Source: Halobacteroidaceae bacterium
Lineage (GTDB): Bacteria; Bacillota; Halanaerobiia; B1SED10-174
Length of the DNA stretch: 13,626 nt
Assembly (NCBI GenBank): GCA_003550445.1
Contig: PUKG01000248.1
Span: 1-13,626, forward strand
Direction of reading: 5' to 3'
Below, one piece after another: positions 1 through 7,864 of this stretch. The translations under genes and the position numbers were made by a program. The notes beneath the pieces are model-generated. The model was not told the DNA's origin, searched no databases, and was given only the letters and a program-made list of their open reading frames with translations. Every line of letters begins with the position of its first letter. Within the stretch, counting starts at the first letter, position 1.

Positions 1-244
1 AAACCCTACTTAAAGCCCCATCAAGTTCTTCTCCCACAGAAGCACCGGTAAAGAGATTAACTTTTAGAGGTTCTTTTTCGGCTTTTTTTGCCAGAGCTAA
101 AGGAACTTCTTTGGGATACCCTGCAGGGGTAAAACCACTTGTTGCTACTGTCATCCCATCTTTAATGAAATCAGCTGCTTGTTCAGGGCTTTTAATTTTT
201 TCTCGGAAACTTCTTTTTTGTACTCTCTTTTCCAGTCCTTCCAT
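1..244 (-). CDS. Acetyl-CoA hydrolase / succinate CoA-transferase family protein (N-terminal part, cut by window edge)
   Basis: Only the first 81 codons are inside the window; the gene continues past position 1. The translation begins MEGLEKRVQKRSF and contains GMTVATSGFTPAGYPKEVP (about residues 31-49) and LFTGASVGEELDGAL (about 65-79), which match the N-terminal domain of the Ach1/Cat1 family. These cytoplasmic enzymes move CoA between acetyl-CoA and succinate or other acids through a glutamyl-CoA thioester; the catalytic Glu lies in the part that is missing here. A GGGGG-type ribosome binding site sits a few bases before the ATG at 244. It lies 48 bp downstream of the M14-like hydrolase gene with no terminator between, so it is probably in the same transcript and may activate the organic acid produced upstream. 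The family call is firm; the acid substrate cannot be told. Confidence 0.82.
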   Translation of the reverse strand, partial: MEGLEKRVQKRSFREKIKSPEQAADFIKDGMTVATSGFTPAGYPKEVPLALAKKAEKEPLKVNLFTGASVGEELDGALSRV

Positions 245-292
245 TTTGATCCCCCTAATTACCAAATTAACACTTTCTTCAACAAATTTCCT

Positions 293-1441
293 TTAAGGCC
301 TTAGCAAATAATGTCCCAGACCATTCTCAATTATATCTTCCTTGGTGGGAACCCCGTGGAATTCTATTGGTCGGTCAAAGTGGAAATCATTATAAGTCTG
401 TGCCAAGACCATAATTGTTGTTGTGTGGCGCCCAACCCTTCGGTCAATTGGAAAGCCTTCTCGATCCCTTTCATAGTAGGGAACCCTGATTAAACCAGCT
501 TCAGAGGCTCTCCTGAAAAAATCATCCTGTCCATAAACCACAAGGTCAGCATTTGTGGGACCTCTTAGAGCATCCATTGCTGGATTGGGACTTTCCAGGA
601 TTACAGCAAGAGCATCGCTATGATCGCCAATTTCCCTGTGGGTAATACCCCTCAACCTTTCGGGAGAAGGTTCCAGGCGGATGGGAACCCCATAGTCTGC
701 TCCTAGGTCCATAATTGCCAAAGAAGCAATATCCATTATATCCGGATGAGCCATAATACAATTTACAACCGGATTAATTGGACGGGCTTCGTGGACATCA
801 ACGACCATGTCAACATCCTCTGCCCAGATTAATTCCATTAAACCCCAGGCAATTTGTTCAGTTAACAAGCCATCTTCCCGCCCGGGGAATACACGGTTCA
901 GGTTTCGGACTTCTCCACCTGATAAAAGCATTCCCGAAGGGTGTACATAAGCCTGGGGATCGGGATATTGATGCAGGGGACTGGTTAAACGACTCCCATA
1001 GCGAAAGGTTCTGGCCCCCCATTCAGTTTCAATATCAAAAAAGGGCGGGCTTGCCTGCAAAGGTTCGGTGTAGGTGAAAGCGCTGGCATTTGTGTGAGGA
1101 ATAACAATAATTCTCCCAACATCAACCTGGGCATTCTCTATTAAAACCACAGCAGCAAGTAAACCTGCAGGTTCATTAGGGTGAAGCCCCCCAAAAACCA
1201 GTAGGGTCCCACCAGGCTCTTCTCCTTCAAGGAAATATAATTTTGTATCACCAGGTGTCCCTTCAAGCTTATCAAAATAATCAGAAAGGTACCCTGTCCT
1301 TGTAACCCCTGGACCTTCAACTATTTCGCATAACTCGTATGGTCTACTAAATTCTGCCCTGGCAACTAGAACCAAAACCAGGAGGACAACAAAAATCACG
1401 CCTGTTGAAATAAGATTTTTCGAACCATTTAATTTAGTCAT
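293..1441 (-). CDS. Membrane-anchored succinylglutamate desuccinylase/aspartoacylase-like (M14-type) zinc hydrolase
   Basis: This 382-aa protein starts with a short basic segment and a hydrophobic helix (about residues 11-27), so it is anchored in the membrane or exported with the catalytic domain outside. The zinc site typical of the AstE/AspA branch of M14 metallohydrolases is visible: GGLHPNEPAG (H87, E90) and VVDVHEA (H217). RNLNRVFPG (179-187) matches the family's substrate-binding NLNR/DLNR motif, and E283 in ILESPNP is a candidate catalytic Glu. Known relatives hydrolyse the amide bond of N-acyl amino acids or peptides. The start is supported by AAGGAGGTGA at 1447-1456, which overlaps the stop codon of the 47-aa gene upstream and implies coupled translation. 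Next to a permease and a gamma-glutamyltransferase, a role in cleaving an amide or glutamyl compound is plausible, but the substrate is unknown. Confidence 0.82.
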   Translation of the reverse strand: MTKLNGSKNLISTGVIFVVLLVLVLVARAEFSRPYELCEIVEGPGVTRTGYLSDYFDKLEGTPGDTKLYFLEGEEPGGTLLVFGGLHPNEPAGLLAAVVLIENAQVDVGRIIVIPHTNASAFTYTEPLQASPPFFDIETEWGARTFRYGSRLTSPLHQYPDPQAYVHPSGMLLSGGEVRNLNRVFPGREDGLLTEQIAWGLMELIWAEDVDMVVDVHEARPINPVVNCIMAHPDIMDIASLAIMDLGADYGVPIRLEPSPERLRGITHREIGDHSDALAVILESPNPAMDALRGPTNADLVVYGQDDFFRRASEAGLIRVPYYERDREGFPIDRRVGRHTTTIMVLAQTYNDFHFDRPIEFHGVPTKEDIIENGLGHYLLRP

Positions 1442-1455
1442 TTTTTCTCACCTCC

Positions 1456-1599
1456 TTATTTGATAAGGAAAACCCTTAGAATAAAGGGGATTGCCAGGAC
1501 AGCCATTGCTATTTTTTCATATATATTCTCTTTATCGTAAACACTCCACAACATAAATAAGGCAAGAACACCATAAATAATTTGATAGATTAAAATCAT
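1456..1599 (-). CDS. 47-aa small membrane protein with two predicted helices
   Basis: A short gene encoding 47 residues, beginning MILIYQIIYGVLALFML and ending ILRVFLIK. Two hydrophobic segments (about residues 2-18 and 30-46) are separated by a charged turn (YDKENIYEK), as in a helical hairpin. GGAGGG lies about 9 nt before the ATG. Its stop codon overlaps the ribosome binding site of the following hydrolase gene, and it begins 15 nt after the permease stop, so it is tightly embedded in the operon and very likely translated. I do not recognise the family. It is far too short to be a normal four-helix DctQ small subunit, but its place directly after a DctM-like permease suggests an accessory subunit of that transporter. 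Confidence 0.68.
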   Translation of the reverse strand: MILIYQIIYGVLALFMLWSVYDKENIYEKIAMAVLAIPFILRVFLIK

Positions 1600-1614
1600 A
1601 TCTCGTATCCCTCC

Positions 1615-2904
1615 TTAAAACCAGGCACTTAACTGGTTGGCAAAAATGATGGTCACCATTGAGGCTGCTGCGACCACTATCCAGGGGATTGTGGATATCC
1701 TCAGCACTTTTCCATATGTCCCATCATATCCTGTAGCCAATACACCTGCTCTACCCACAATTGCAGTTGGGGGTGTGAGAGAGGCCAGGCAACAGAGCAT
1801 GCTCATTCCAGCAATAGCATAAATCAAATCAAGCCTGAGCAAGGCCATCATAAAGGGGATAGCAAAAATAGATGCAACTCCATAGGTCCCCATTACTCCG
1901 CCCATTATTGGAATTAAAAAGAGAACAGCTACAAACAGAAACAATGCCGGAGCAGTCGTAGACTCTATTACAATCCAACCTCGAACTCCTGTAGCAACCA
2001 TAACCTGGACTACTACACCGACCGAAATAAACAGAGCAGCAACTGGCCCGGTTTTTTCAATTGTTTCTTTGGTTATTTTGATGAAATTCAACCTTTTTTT
2101 AGGCAGGAAATAAGCAAGAATTGCACCGACAATAAAAATTAAGGGGATCCCCGGATCAAGAGCTTGGGGAAAAGCTCTTTGCATTACCATCAGCCCAATA
2201 ACAACCAATAGGGGGAGATAAGCCCCCAGGCGACCTAAATAGAATTCGCCTCCCGGAATTTTCCCCAGTATTTCCTGGGAATCGATCTTTTTATCTACCT
2301 CTTTTAAACCATAGATTAACGGTAAGCTAACCCCCAAAAAAAGTGTCCAGATCATTAAGGGGCCGAAAAATCCAGCATAAGGCATATTAAGCCCAGAAGA
2401 AATAATCATTGCTGGCAAATTAATTGGTGGAGCAATCAAGGCAAGGATCCCACCCATACCAACAAAAGCAGCAACGGTTACTTTGGAAAGCCCAATATAG
2501 GTGAGGACAGTTCCGACCAAACCTCCAACAGCCATTACTGCTGCTGTTCCGGATCCAGCCAGGGCTCCAGGCAAAATAACAACAAACATTAAAACTATCA
2601 ATAATATTGGGGGGACTTTATAAAATAATCTTATCAGGTCTCGAACCAAAACATTAAGGCCCATTGATTCCCGCTGGAAGGAAATGAAGATAGAAGCGGT
2701 CAATACAATGGCAGTAATTTCAAAAAACCCGAACATTCCTTCAAAAATATGCCAGGTTGATAAGCCCAGGCCCCCTGCAATTGAACCGACTATCCCGGTA
2801 ACAAAGAGAGCGAGGGCTGCAGGCATTTTCAAAGGAAAGGATGCTACAAAAAACCCTATCAGCATTGCCAAAAACACAAGAAAAGAAAACATTTCCTGAG
2901 ACAT
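1615..2904 (-). CDS. DctM-like (TRAP large-subunit type) membrane permease
   Basis: A 429-aa, very hydrophobic protein of the usual DctM length, with about 10-12 membrane segments. The two family re-entrant signatures are visible: LAGSGTAAVMAVGG (115-128) followed by LALIAPPINLP (154-164) in the first half, and GGVMGTYGVAS (335-345) followed by LASLTPPTAIVGRAG (373-387) in the second. These mark the ion-transporter superfamily fold of TRAP large permeases, which drive sodium-coupled uptake of organic acids and amino acids. No DctP binding protein or DctQ small subunit is encoded beside it; its neighbours are a secreted DUF6305-type protein upstream and a 47-aa membrane protein downstream. The start is an ATG with GAGGAG about 9-10 nt upstream. 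It may be a TRAP-like system with unusual partners, or a stand-alone permease. Substrate unknown; glutamate or another carboxylate fits the context. Confidence 0.8.
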   Translation of the reverse strand: MSQEMFSFLVFLAMLIGFFVASFPLKMPAALALFVTGIVGSIAGGLGLSTWHIFEGMFGFFEITAIVLTASIFISFQRESMGLNVLVRDLIRLFYKVPPILLIVLMFVVILPGALAGSGTAAVMAVGGLVGTVLTYIGLSKVTVAAFVGMGGILALIAPPINLPAMIISSGLNMPYAGFFGPLMIWTLFLGVSLPLIYGLKEVDKKIDSQEILGKIPGGEFYLGRLGAYLPLLVVIGLMVMQRAFPQALDPGIPLIFIVGAILAYFLPKKRLNFIKITKETIEKTGPVAALFISVGVVVQVMVATGVRGWIVIESTTAPALFLFVAVLFLIPIMGGVMGTYGVASIFAIPFMMALLRLDLIYAIAGMSMLCCLASLTPPTAIVGRAGVLATGYDGTYGKVLRISTIPWIVVAAASMVTIIFANQLSAWF

Positions 2905-2939
2905 AGGACTTCACTCCTCAGTAGGAAATTATCGTAATA

Positions 2940-2974
2940 ATGGGCCTCATGGGGACAAACCAGAGGCCCATTTT
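2940..2974. terminator. GC-rich hairpin between DUF6305-type gene and permease gene
   Basis: TGGGCCTC and GAGGCCCA form a perfect 8-bp stem around a 12-nt loop. The stem is followed by six T on the plus strand, so it reads as a classic intrinsic terminator for plus-strand (antisense) transcription. In the direction of the genes the following bases are TTATTACGATAATTT, a poor U-tract, so there it may act only as a partial terminator or an mRNA-stabilising stem separating expression of the secreted protein from the permease. Confidence 0.5.
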
Positions 2975-3014
2975 TTACCTTTTACACCCTTTTTTATTTT
3001 TCCAATTGGTTTTT

Positions 3015-3614
3015 TTAATCTTCGAGGTACTCAGCAAAAATCTTGGCTAAAATATTTTCTGTATCTCTCACCGATTCAATTATTATTAAGGGAATATCGT
3101 TTTCTTCAGCAATCTTGGTGAACATTCCGTCCTGATTTCCCTCTTCCCACACAACTAACAGGTCAACTCTTGGAGCCGTTGCATCAATAGAGGCCTGGGA
3201 TAAATCTCCCCGCCTTCCTTCCCCACCTATATGAAAGCCAACAGTAAGATATTCACCCGGGTATTCTTCTTTTAGTTCATCCATTTTATCCAAAATCCCG
3301 GCAATTCGTGCTTCTTCCTCACGAATGTCAATTCCTGCTTCACCAAGACCTTTCGCACTTCCGCCAATGGCAAACAAAACTGTTTTAACATCGCCTAATT
3401 CATCAACTGTAATCAGAGGATCGTGTTTCACTTCCAACCCCAGGCGAGTTGCCAGGACCCGAACCATGTTGTCGTCAGGACTCTGCCCTGCAGAGGTGAC
3501 CAAAATTGGAAGTTTCCCCGAAGGAACATCAACCTCTTCCGCCTGCACCAAAGAACCAAATCCTAAAACTAAGGCAAAAACCAAAAACATCAAAATTTGC
3601 TTTTTAAATGACAT
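3015..3614 (-). CDS. Secreted DUF6305-type protein, paralogue 1
   Basis: A 199-aa protein with a clear signal peptide (basic MSFKKQ, hydrophobic core, cleavage likely after VQA at residue 25). The mature part opens with LPILVTSAGQSPDD (35-48) and continues with FAIGGSAKGLGEAG (81-94) and AEENDIPLIIIESV (169-182). These motifs recur in the protein at 7865-8422, so the two are paralogues of one family, which I recognise as DUF6305-like. No biochemical function is known to me; the alternating beta/alpha pattern resembles a Rossmann-like sensor or binding domain, which is inference. The ATG has AAGGGGGT about 7 nt upstream. It lies 173 bp after the GGT gene, behind a strong hairpin, and is followed by the permease gene after 110 bp. 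It could be an extracytoplasmic partner of that permease. Confidence 0.7.
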   Translation of the reverse strand: MSFKKQILMFLVFALVLGFGSLVQAEEVDVPSGKLPILVTSAGQSPDDNMVRVLATRLGLEVKHDPLITVDELGDVKTVLFAIGGSAKGLGEAGIDIREEEARIAGILDKMDELKEEYPGEYLTVGFHIGGEGRRGDLSQASIDATAPRVDLLVVWEEGNQDGMFTKIAEENDIPLIIIESVRDTENILAKIFAEYLED

Positions 3615-3729
3615 TCTTTTACCCCCTTGAGTTTTTATTTTTTCCCCTTTAATTTATATTATTAACCTTCCTTCTTTTAGAAAGGATTATTAGCAAAATT
3701 CAGGAACCCTTTATTTTAATTAGTTTAAT

Positions 3730-3761
3730 AGTCCTGCTTGGGGAAATCCCCAAGCAGGACT
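3730..3761. terminator. Strong 14-bp hairpin after the gamma-glutamyltransferase gene
   Basis: AGTCCTGCTTGGGG pairs perfectly with CCCCAAGCAGGACT across a 4-nt loop. It starts 25 nt after the GGT stop codon, the normal place for a terminator. In the gene direction the downstream bases are ATTAAACTAATTAAAATAAA, AT-rich but without a clean U-run; on the plus strand the flank is TCTATTTATTTTA. A terminator acting mainly on GGT mRNA, perhaps bidirectional, is the most likely role. Confidence 0.65.
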
Positions 3762-3786
3762 TCTATTTATTTTACCTTTATTCTCT

Positions 3787-5472
3787 CTAAAATCCTATTG
3801 CGTACCCATCTCTCCTGGGGTCAGCAGCACCGGTCATAACTCCAGTTTGTGGGTTATAAGTTACACCAGCTACACCACCAACAGACATAGTATATGAGCC
3901 ATATAGACTAATATCATGGCCAAATGCTTCCAGTTGACTGATTACTTCCGGAGAAACACGATCCTCTATACTGGTTGCAACTCCGGATAAGGACCAGCGG
4001 AAACGGGGTGATTCAATTGCTTCCTGCATTCCCATGTCAAAATCAACCATTTTGGTAATTACCTGAGGAATGGTCTGCCAGATACTGGTTCCACCCGGAG
4101 TACTCATGACAAATCTTTCTCCGGTTGCCTGGTGCATACCCAGAACCATATGCATGTTCCAGCGGGTCCGGACTCCACCTTGAACTACAGCAGGACTATC
4201 AGGATCAGTTTCCAACCAGGCGCAGGCATCGTTTAATACTATTCCTGTATCACCTGCAGTAACTCCACTTCCCCAGCCTGCTCCAAGGGTAAAGACCATT
4301 GTGACCATGTTTCCATCTTTATCAACAACAGAAAGAGTTGAGGTTCCTCCAGGTCTTTCCATTCCAGCCTGGTATCCATCGGATGCTACATAAGGATTAA
4401 TTTCTGCCCTGCGTTGGGCAGCATATTCTTTTGACACCAGTTCTTCAAAAGGAACATCAACAAGGTCAGGGTCGCAGGCCCACTCTGCACGGTCTGCCGC
4501 TGCAAGCTTTACAGCTTCAATTAAAAGGTGCAGATATCCAGCGCTGTTAACACCCATGCTGGCAAGGTCATATGCTTCCATCATATTAAGAATTTGAGCA
4601 GTAGCTACACCACCGCTACTATTATAAGGAACAGTGTAAAAGTCATAGTCCCTATAACTAAACTCGATAGGTGCAGGCTTATCCCACTCTACATAGAAGT
4701 TTTCCAGATCTTCTATTTCCCATACACCGCCAAGTTCCTGCATTACATCAACCATATGCTGGCCAATTTCACCGCCGTAGAAAACTTCAATTCCTTCTTC
4801 GGCTACACGACGATAGGTTTCAGCAAGGTTGGGATTCCGAACAATATCCCCAACTCTTGGCGCTTCAGGAATACCCTCGTACCAGGCATCCAAACCATAC
4901 TCCCCATAATCCATCGCCATGGAAAGGAAGGTATTAAAATTGCTGGCACCCATATCAGTAAGAGGGAAACCTTCTTCTGCTAATTTGATAGCAGGCTGCA
5001 ATAAGTCAGCAAAAGGCTTAGTTGCGAATCTTTCCGAAAGCTCATGCCATCCCATGAAGGCCCCTGGTATCATTGCTGTTAATGGTCCTCTCCAGGGAAT
5101 AGAATATTCGCCATCATCGGTTTTAAAGTGTTCCAAAGTCAGGTTTTCCGGAGTTCGAGCACTGTAGTTTAGGTAATGGAGTTCATCTGCTGCTGCATCA
5201 TAATAAAAAGCAAAACCGTCTCCACCAGCTCCAGAAAGGTATGGTTCAACAACACCAATAGCAGCGACTGCTGCTACTGCAGCATCAACAGCATTTCCAC
5301 CCTGATCAAGAATGTCCATTCCAACTTTTGAAGCCAGGGGATGGTTCGAAGTAACCATGCCTTGGGTTCCAACTATTTCAGGTCTTGTGGTTGAAGCAAT
5401 AATTGGAGAAAAGCTCAGCGCAAAGCACAACATAAGAACCAACATAAGGCTTAAAATCTTTGGCTTTTGCAT
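3787..5472 (-). CDS. Secreted gamma-glutamyltransferase-family enzyme
   Basis: A 561-aa Ntn-hydrolase precursor of usual GGT length with a signal peptide (residues 1 to about 27). The family N-terminus GMVTSNHPLASKVGMDIL, the GGNAVDAAVAA stretch (59-69) and the GAGGDGF loop (81-87) are present. Autocleavage and the catalytic nucleophile are expected at T377 in PGGTSTLSVVDKDGN; R106 occupies the region of the substrate-carboxylate Arg, and PGGTSIW (459-465) corresponds to the usual PGGS oxyanion segment. GGTs cleave or transfer gamma-glutamyl groups; in Bacillus, GGT trims poly-gamma-glutamate and the related CapD attaches it to peptidoglycan. The lid region is diverged (LNDACAW rather than a NN..DF-type motif), so the substrate may not be glutathione. 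GGGAGGA precedes the ATG. Its position beside a pgs operon suggests PGA processing, which is inference. Confidence 0.87.
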   Translation of the reverse strand: MQKPKILSLMLVLMLCFALSFSPIIASTTRPEIVGTQGMVTSNHPLASKVGMDILDQGGNAVDAAVAAVAAIGVVEPYLSGAGGDGFAFYYDAAADELHYLNYSARTPENLTLEHFKTDDGEYSIPWRGPLTAMIPGAFMGWHELSERFATKPFADLLQPAIKLAEEGFPLTDMGASNFNTFLSMAMDYGEYGLDAWYEGIPEAPRVGDIVRNPNLAETYRRVAEEGIEVFYGGEIGQHMVDVMQELGGVWEIEDLENFYVEWDKPAPIEFSYRDYDFYTVPYNSSGGVATAQILNMMEAYDLASMGVNSAGYLHLLIEAVKLAAADRAEWACDPDLVDVPFEELVSKEYAAQRRAEINPYVASDGYQAGMERPGGTSTLSVVDKDGNMVTMVFTLGAGWGSGVTAGDTGIVLNDACAWLETDPDSPAVVQGGVRTRWNMHMVLGMHQATGERFVMSTPGGTSIWQTIPQVITKMVDFDMGMQEAIESPRFRWSLSGVATSIEDRVSPEVISQLEAFGHDISLYGSYTMSVGGVAGVTYNPQTGVMTGAADPRRDGYAIGF

Positions 5473-5708
5473 TAATAAATCCTCCCTTAGAAACTAATCG
5501 ATTTCTTCTGCTTAACCGTCACCTTTCAAAAGCAAACTCTCCTTTTTTCCACCTCCCTTTCTCAAAAAGCTGACGAATCCAAAAACCAAAAAATCCGTTT
5601 CTGCCTCTCTAATTTCTTTTCACTTTAACCTTTCATCAGATTAATTTTTTCTCCTATATTCTCTCTTATTTCTCTCTACTATTTTTTTTAAAAGGAACCC
5701 ATCCTAAT
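5473..5708. other. Intergenic leader upstream of the GGT gene
   Basis: About 236 bp between the operon terminator and the GGT start. Seen in the gene direction it is strikingly purine-rich (long runs of A and G, such as the stretch around 5640-5700), ending in the GGGAGGA ribosome binding site. It must hold the GGT promoter, because a terminator lies upstream, but I see no convincing -35/-10 pair and no riboswitch-like fold. Confidence 0.4.
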
Positions 5709-5743
5709 CAAAAACAAAAACCCCTCAGAAAAATGAGGGGTTT
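5709..5743 (-). terminator. Rho-independent terminator of the pgs operon
   Basis: AAACCCCTCA and TGAGGGGTTT form a 10-bp stem with a 6-nt loop, followed on the minus strand by TTTTTGTTTTTG. It lies about 30 nt after the response-regulator stop codon. Stem, loop, U-tract and spacing are all those of a good intrinsic terminator, so the transcription unit from pgsB ends here and GGT is transcribed separately. Confidence 0.88.
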
Positions 5744-5772
5744 AACAATTAAGGAAATTTAAGGATTGGTTT

Positions 5773-6414
5773 TTAATTTTTTTCTTCTAATTCACTTTTT
5801 ATAGCATATTTTTTTATTGGCCTTCCCACTTTTCCATAATCCAATTTTGCTTCTAAAAATCCCTTTTCCTCTAAAAACATTAAATACCGGTGAGCTGTTT
5901 GATAAGCTAAGCCAGTTCCTAAAGATATTGTTTCACTTGATTCAAATTCCTCGTTTTCCTCGAGGTATTTGACAATCAAACCTAACGTTTGAGGGCTCAT
6001 ACCTTTTGGTATTTGTTTTTTTATTTCTTCAAGCAAATTATCTCCCTTGAGGTTGGAAAGTTCAAGATGCAGGTTAATTCGTGAGACAAGGTCTGGAGTC
6101 CGAATTGGTTTTGTTGCAAAATCAGTTGCACCAGCATCCATGAATTTTCTGGCTATATCAATTGATTCATCCACTGTTAGAACAAGGATAGGAACACTGG
6201 GCAATATTTCCCTGATTTTTTTTACCAATTCAAGGCCGTTCATTTCGGGCATATAGTAATCAACAATAACCAGATCAAATTTTTCTTTTTTCAATAATTC
6301 TAAGGCTTCCTTACTGTTATTACAGGTAACAACTGATAGATCAGCGAGTTCTCCAATGGCTTTAATTGTAAATAAAATATCCTCATGATCATCAACGGCT
6401 AGAAGTTTTTTCAT
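5773..6414 (-). CDS. CitB/DpiA-type response regulator
   Basis: A 213-aa cytoplasmic regulator. Residues 1 to about 115 are a receiver domain with the acidic pair D8/D9, the phosphoacceptor D52 in LVIVDYYMPEMNG, T80 and K102 in FATKP. Residues about 135-205 carry the helix-turn-helix seen in CitB, DpiA and DctR regulators: PKGMSPQTLGLIVKYL, then YQTAHRYLMFLEEKGFL and YGKVGRPIKKYAI. This output domain typically controls uptake and use of carboxylates. The ATG lies 3 nt after the stop codon of the kinase gene, with AAGGTGGA inside the kinase 3' end as ribosome binding site, so the two are coupled partners. It is the last gene before the terminator. Likely targets are the pgs operon itself or the GGT/permease genes beside it; no binding site could be identified by eye. 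Confidence 0.92.
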   Translation of the reverse strand: MKKLLAVDDHEDILFTIKAIGELADLSVVTCNNSKEALELLKKEKFDLVIVDYYMPEMNGLELVKKIREILPSVPILVLTVDESIDIARKFMDAGATDFATKPIRTPDLVSRINLHLELSNLKGDNLLEEIKKQIPKGMSPQTLGLIVKYLEENEEFESSETISLGTGLAYQTAHRYLMFLEEKGFLEAKLDYGKVGRPIKKYAIKSELEEKN

Positions 6415-6417
6415 ACT

Positions 6418-7803
6418 TTATTCCACCTTCGGCAAAAATATTTTTACCTTTGTTCCTTCTCTGGGTTTACTCTGTATAGTAATTTCACCTTTATGATCTT
6501 CCACCACTTTTTTAACAAAATTAAGGCCCAGTCCGGTGCTTTTACCACTGGTAAACCCTATCTCCCAAATTTTCTCCAGGTGTTCCTTAGGAATTCCCTT
6601 ACCATTATCTTTAACCAGGAATAGCACCTGTCCATTTTCTTCACAGGCATTTATTTGGATCAACCCATTTTGGGGATCAATAGCCTGTAAACTATTATTA
6701 ATAAGATTAATTAAAGCCCGGGATAAAAGATATTTATTTGCAAGAATTTTTTCATCAGTCATTAAATCAATTTTTACCTTTTCCTGTTGCTCTTCAAGAG
6801 ATAAATATGTTTTTAAAAAGTCCGTTATTTCCTTGACCTTGATCACCGAAAGTTTTTTTTCATGAAGAACCTCTGAAATCATTGATGATATCCTTTCCAC
6901 CGAATCTGAAATTTTCTCAGTAAAATTTGCAACCTTTGGGTTTTCCACCATCATATCAATAGCACCTGATAAACCCTGGATAGTAAAAAGGGGAGTTTTT
7001 AGATCATGCACCAGATGTTTTACTTCCTGAAAATAACGGGATCTTAGGGCCTGTAATTCTGCTTTCCTAAGTCTTTCCATAAGGAACATTTTTTTATAAT
7101 GATCCATTACCACCTTAGTTAAGATAAATGCATTAATAATTATCATTAAGGATACAGTCAAGCCAACATAATTCAGAATATAATCAGCACCGATAAAACC
7201 AGAAACCATTCTAATCGATTCTGCAATCTCTCCACCACTATAACCAAACCTGGCAAGTAAGGGAACAATCTCCAGCCAGTCAAATCCAAACAAAAATAGA
7301 TTAATAATAACCAATTTAATTAGGGTTCTTGGAATCTTTTGGGTAATAAAAAAAAGAACCAAAATTACCGAAACAGTTACATAAATTGATCCGGTAAAAA
7401 GGAACTGAATATTATAGATTGCACTAATTGCCCTAAAGGTAACCGGAATGATAAATAGGGAAAGGATAAAAATTAATCTATTATATTTTACTTTTGAAGA
7501 AACCCCCTGGCCAATTAAAAAAGCCCCGGTAATTACTGGTGAATGGCGCAAAGTATTAAAAAAAACAAGTTTGGTTGCAGCCAAAAGAAGTAGCCCTGTA
7601 TCCCCAGTTAATACGCTTTCTCTCAAATCCTCAAGCAAAAAACTTATCTGGGGTTGAATTGCCCTCGGCAGAATGAGACTAAAAAGGATAAAACCTATCC
7701 CAAACAATATTTTTTGGTTGTTATTAGTTTTATTTTCATTAAAATCTTCCAAAACAAAAATTTTTTCCAAGCTCCTATAAAAGGAAGAATTCTTTAAAGC
7801 CAA
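6418..7803 (-). CDS. Multi-TM sensor histidine kinase
   Basis: A 461-aa kinase. The N-terminal half (residues about 31-230) has six to seven hydrophobic helices with short loops and no PAS, Cache or large extracytoplasmic domain, so it probably senses a membrane signal or a membrane partner. The kinase core has an H-box VHDLKTPL (phosphoacceptor H266), an N-box NLINNSLQAI (N370), a G1 box VKDNGKG (D399) and a G2 box KSTGLGLNFV (421-430). The start is a TTG at 7803, preceded by GGGAGTGGAG; no ATG near the N-terminus fits better. It partners with the adjacent CitB-type regulator. Its place in the pgs operon suggests that it monitors poly-gamma-glutamate synthesis or the envelope. The signal is unknown. 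Confidence 0.92.
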   Translation of the reverse strand: MALKNSSFYRSLEKIFVLEDFNENKTNNNQKILFGIGFILFSLILPRAIQPQISFLLEDLRESVLTGDTGLLLLAATKLVFFNTLRHSPVITGAFLIGQGVSSKVKYNRLIFILSLFIIPVTFRAISAIYNIQFLFTGSIYVTVSVILVLFFITQKIPRTLIKLVIINLFLFGFDWLEIVPLLARFGYSGGEIAESIRMVSGFIGADYILNYVGLTVSLMIIINAFILTKVVMDHYKKMFLMERLRKAELQALRSRYFQEVKHLVHDLKTPLFTIQGLSGAIDMMVENPKVANFTEKISDSVERISSMISEVLHEKKLSVIKVKEITDFLKTYLSLEEQQEKVKIDLMTDEKILANKYLLSRALINLINNSLQAIDPQNGLIQINACEENGQVLFLVKDNGKGIPKEHLEKIWEIGFTSGKSTGLGLNFVKKVVEDHKGEITIQSKPREGTKVKIFLPKVE

Positions 7804-7864
7804 ACTTCTCCACTCCCGCCCAAATTATTCCTTTTTGAAACTCAAAAACCCAAAAAAGGTCTTC

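Noticed and set aside
4528..4983. 151-aa open frame on the plus strand inside the GGT gene
   Set aside because: It is antisense to a strongly supported enzyme gene, has no ribosome binding site and shows no recognisable domain.
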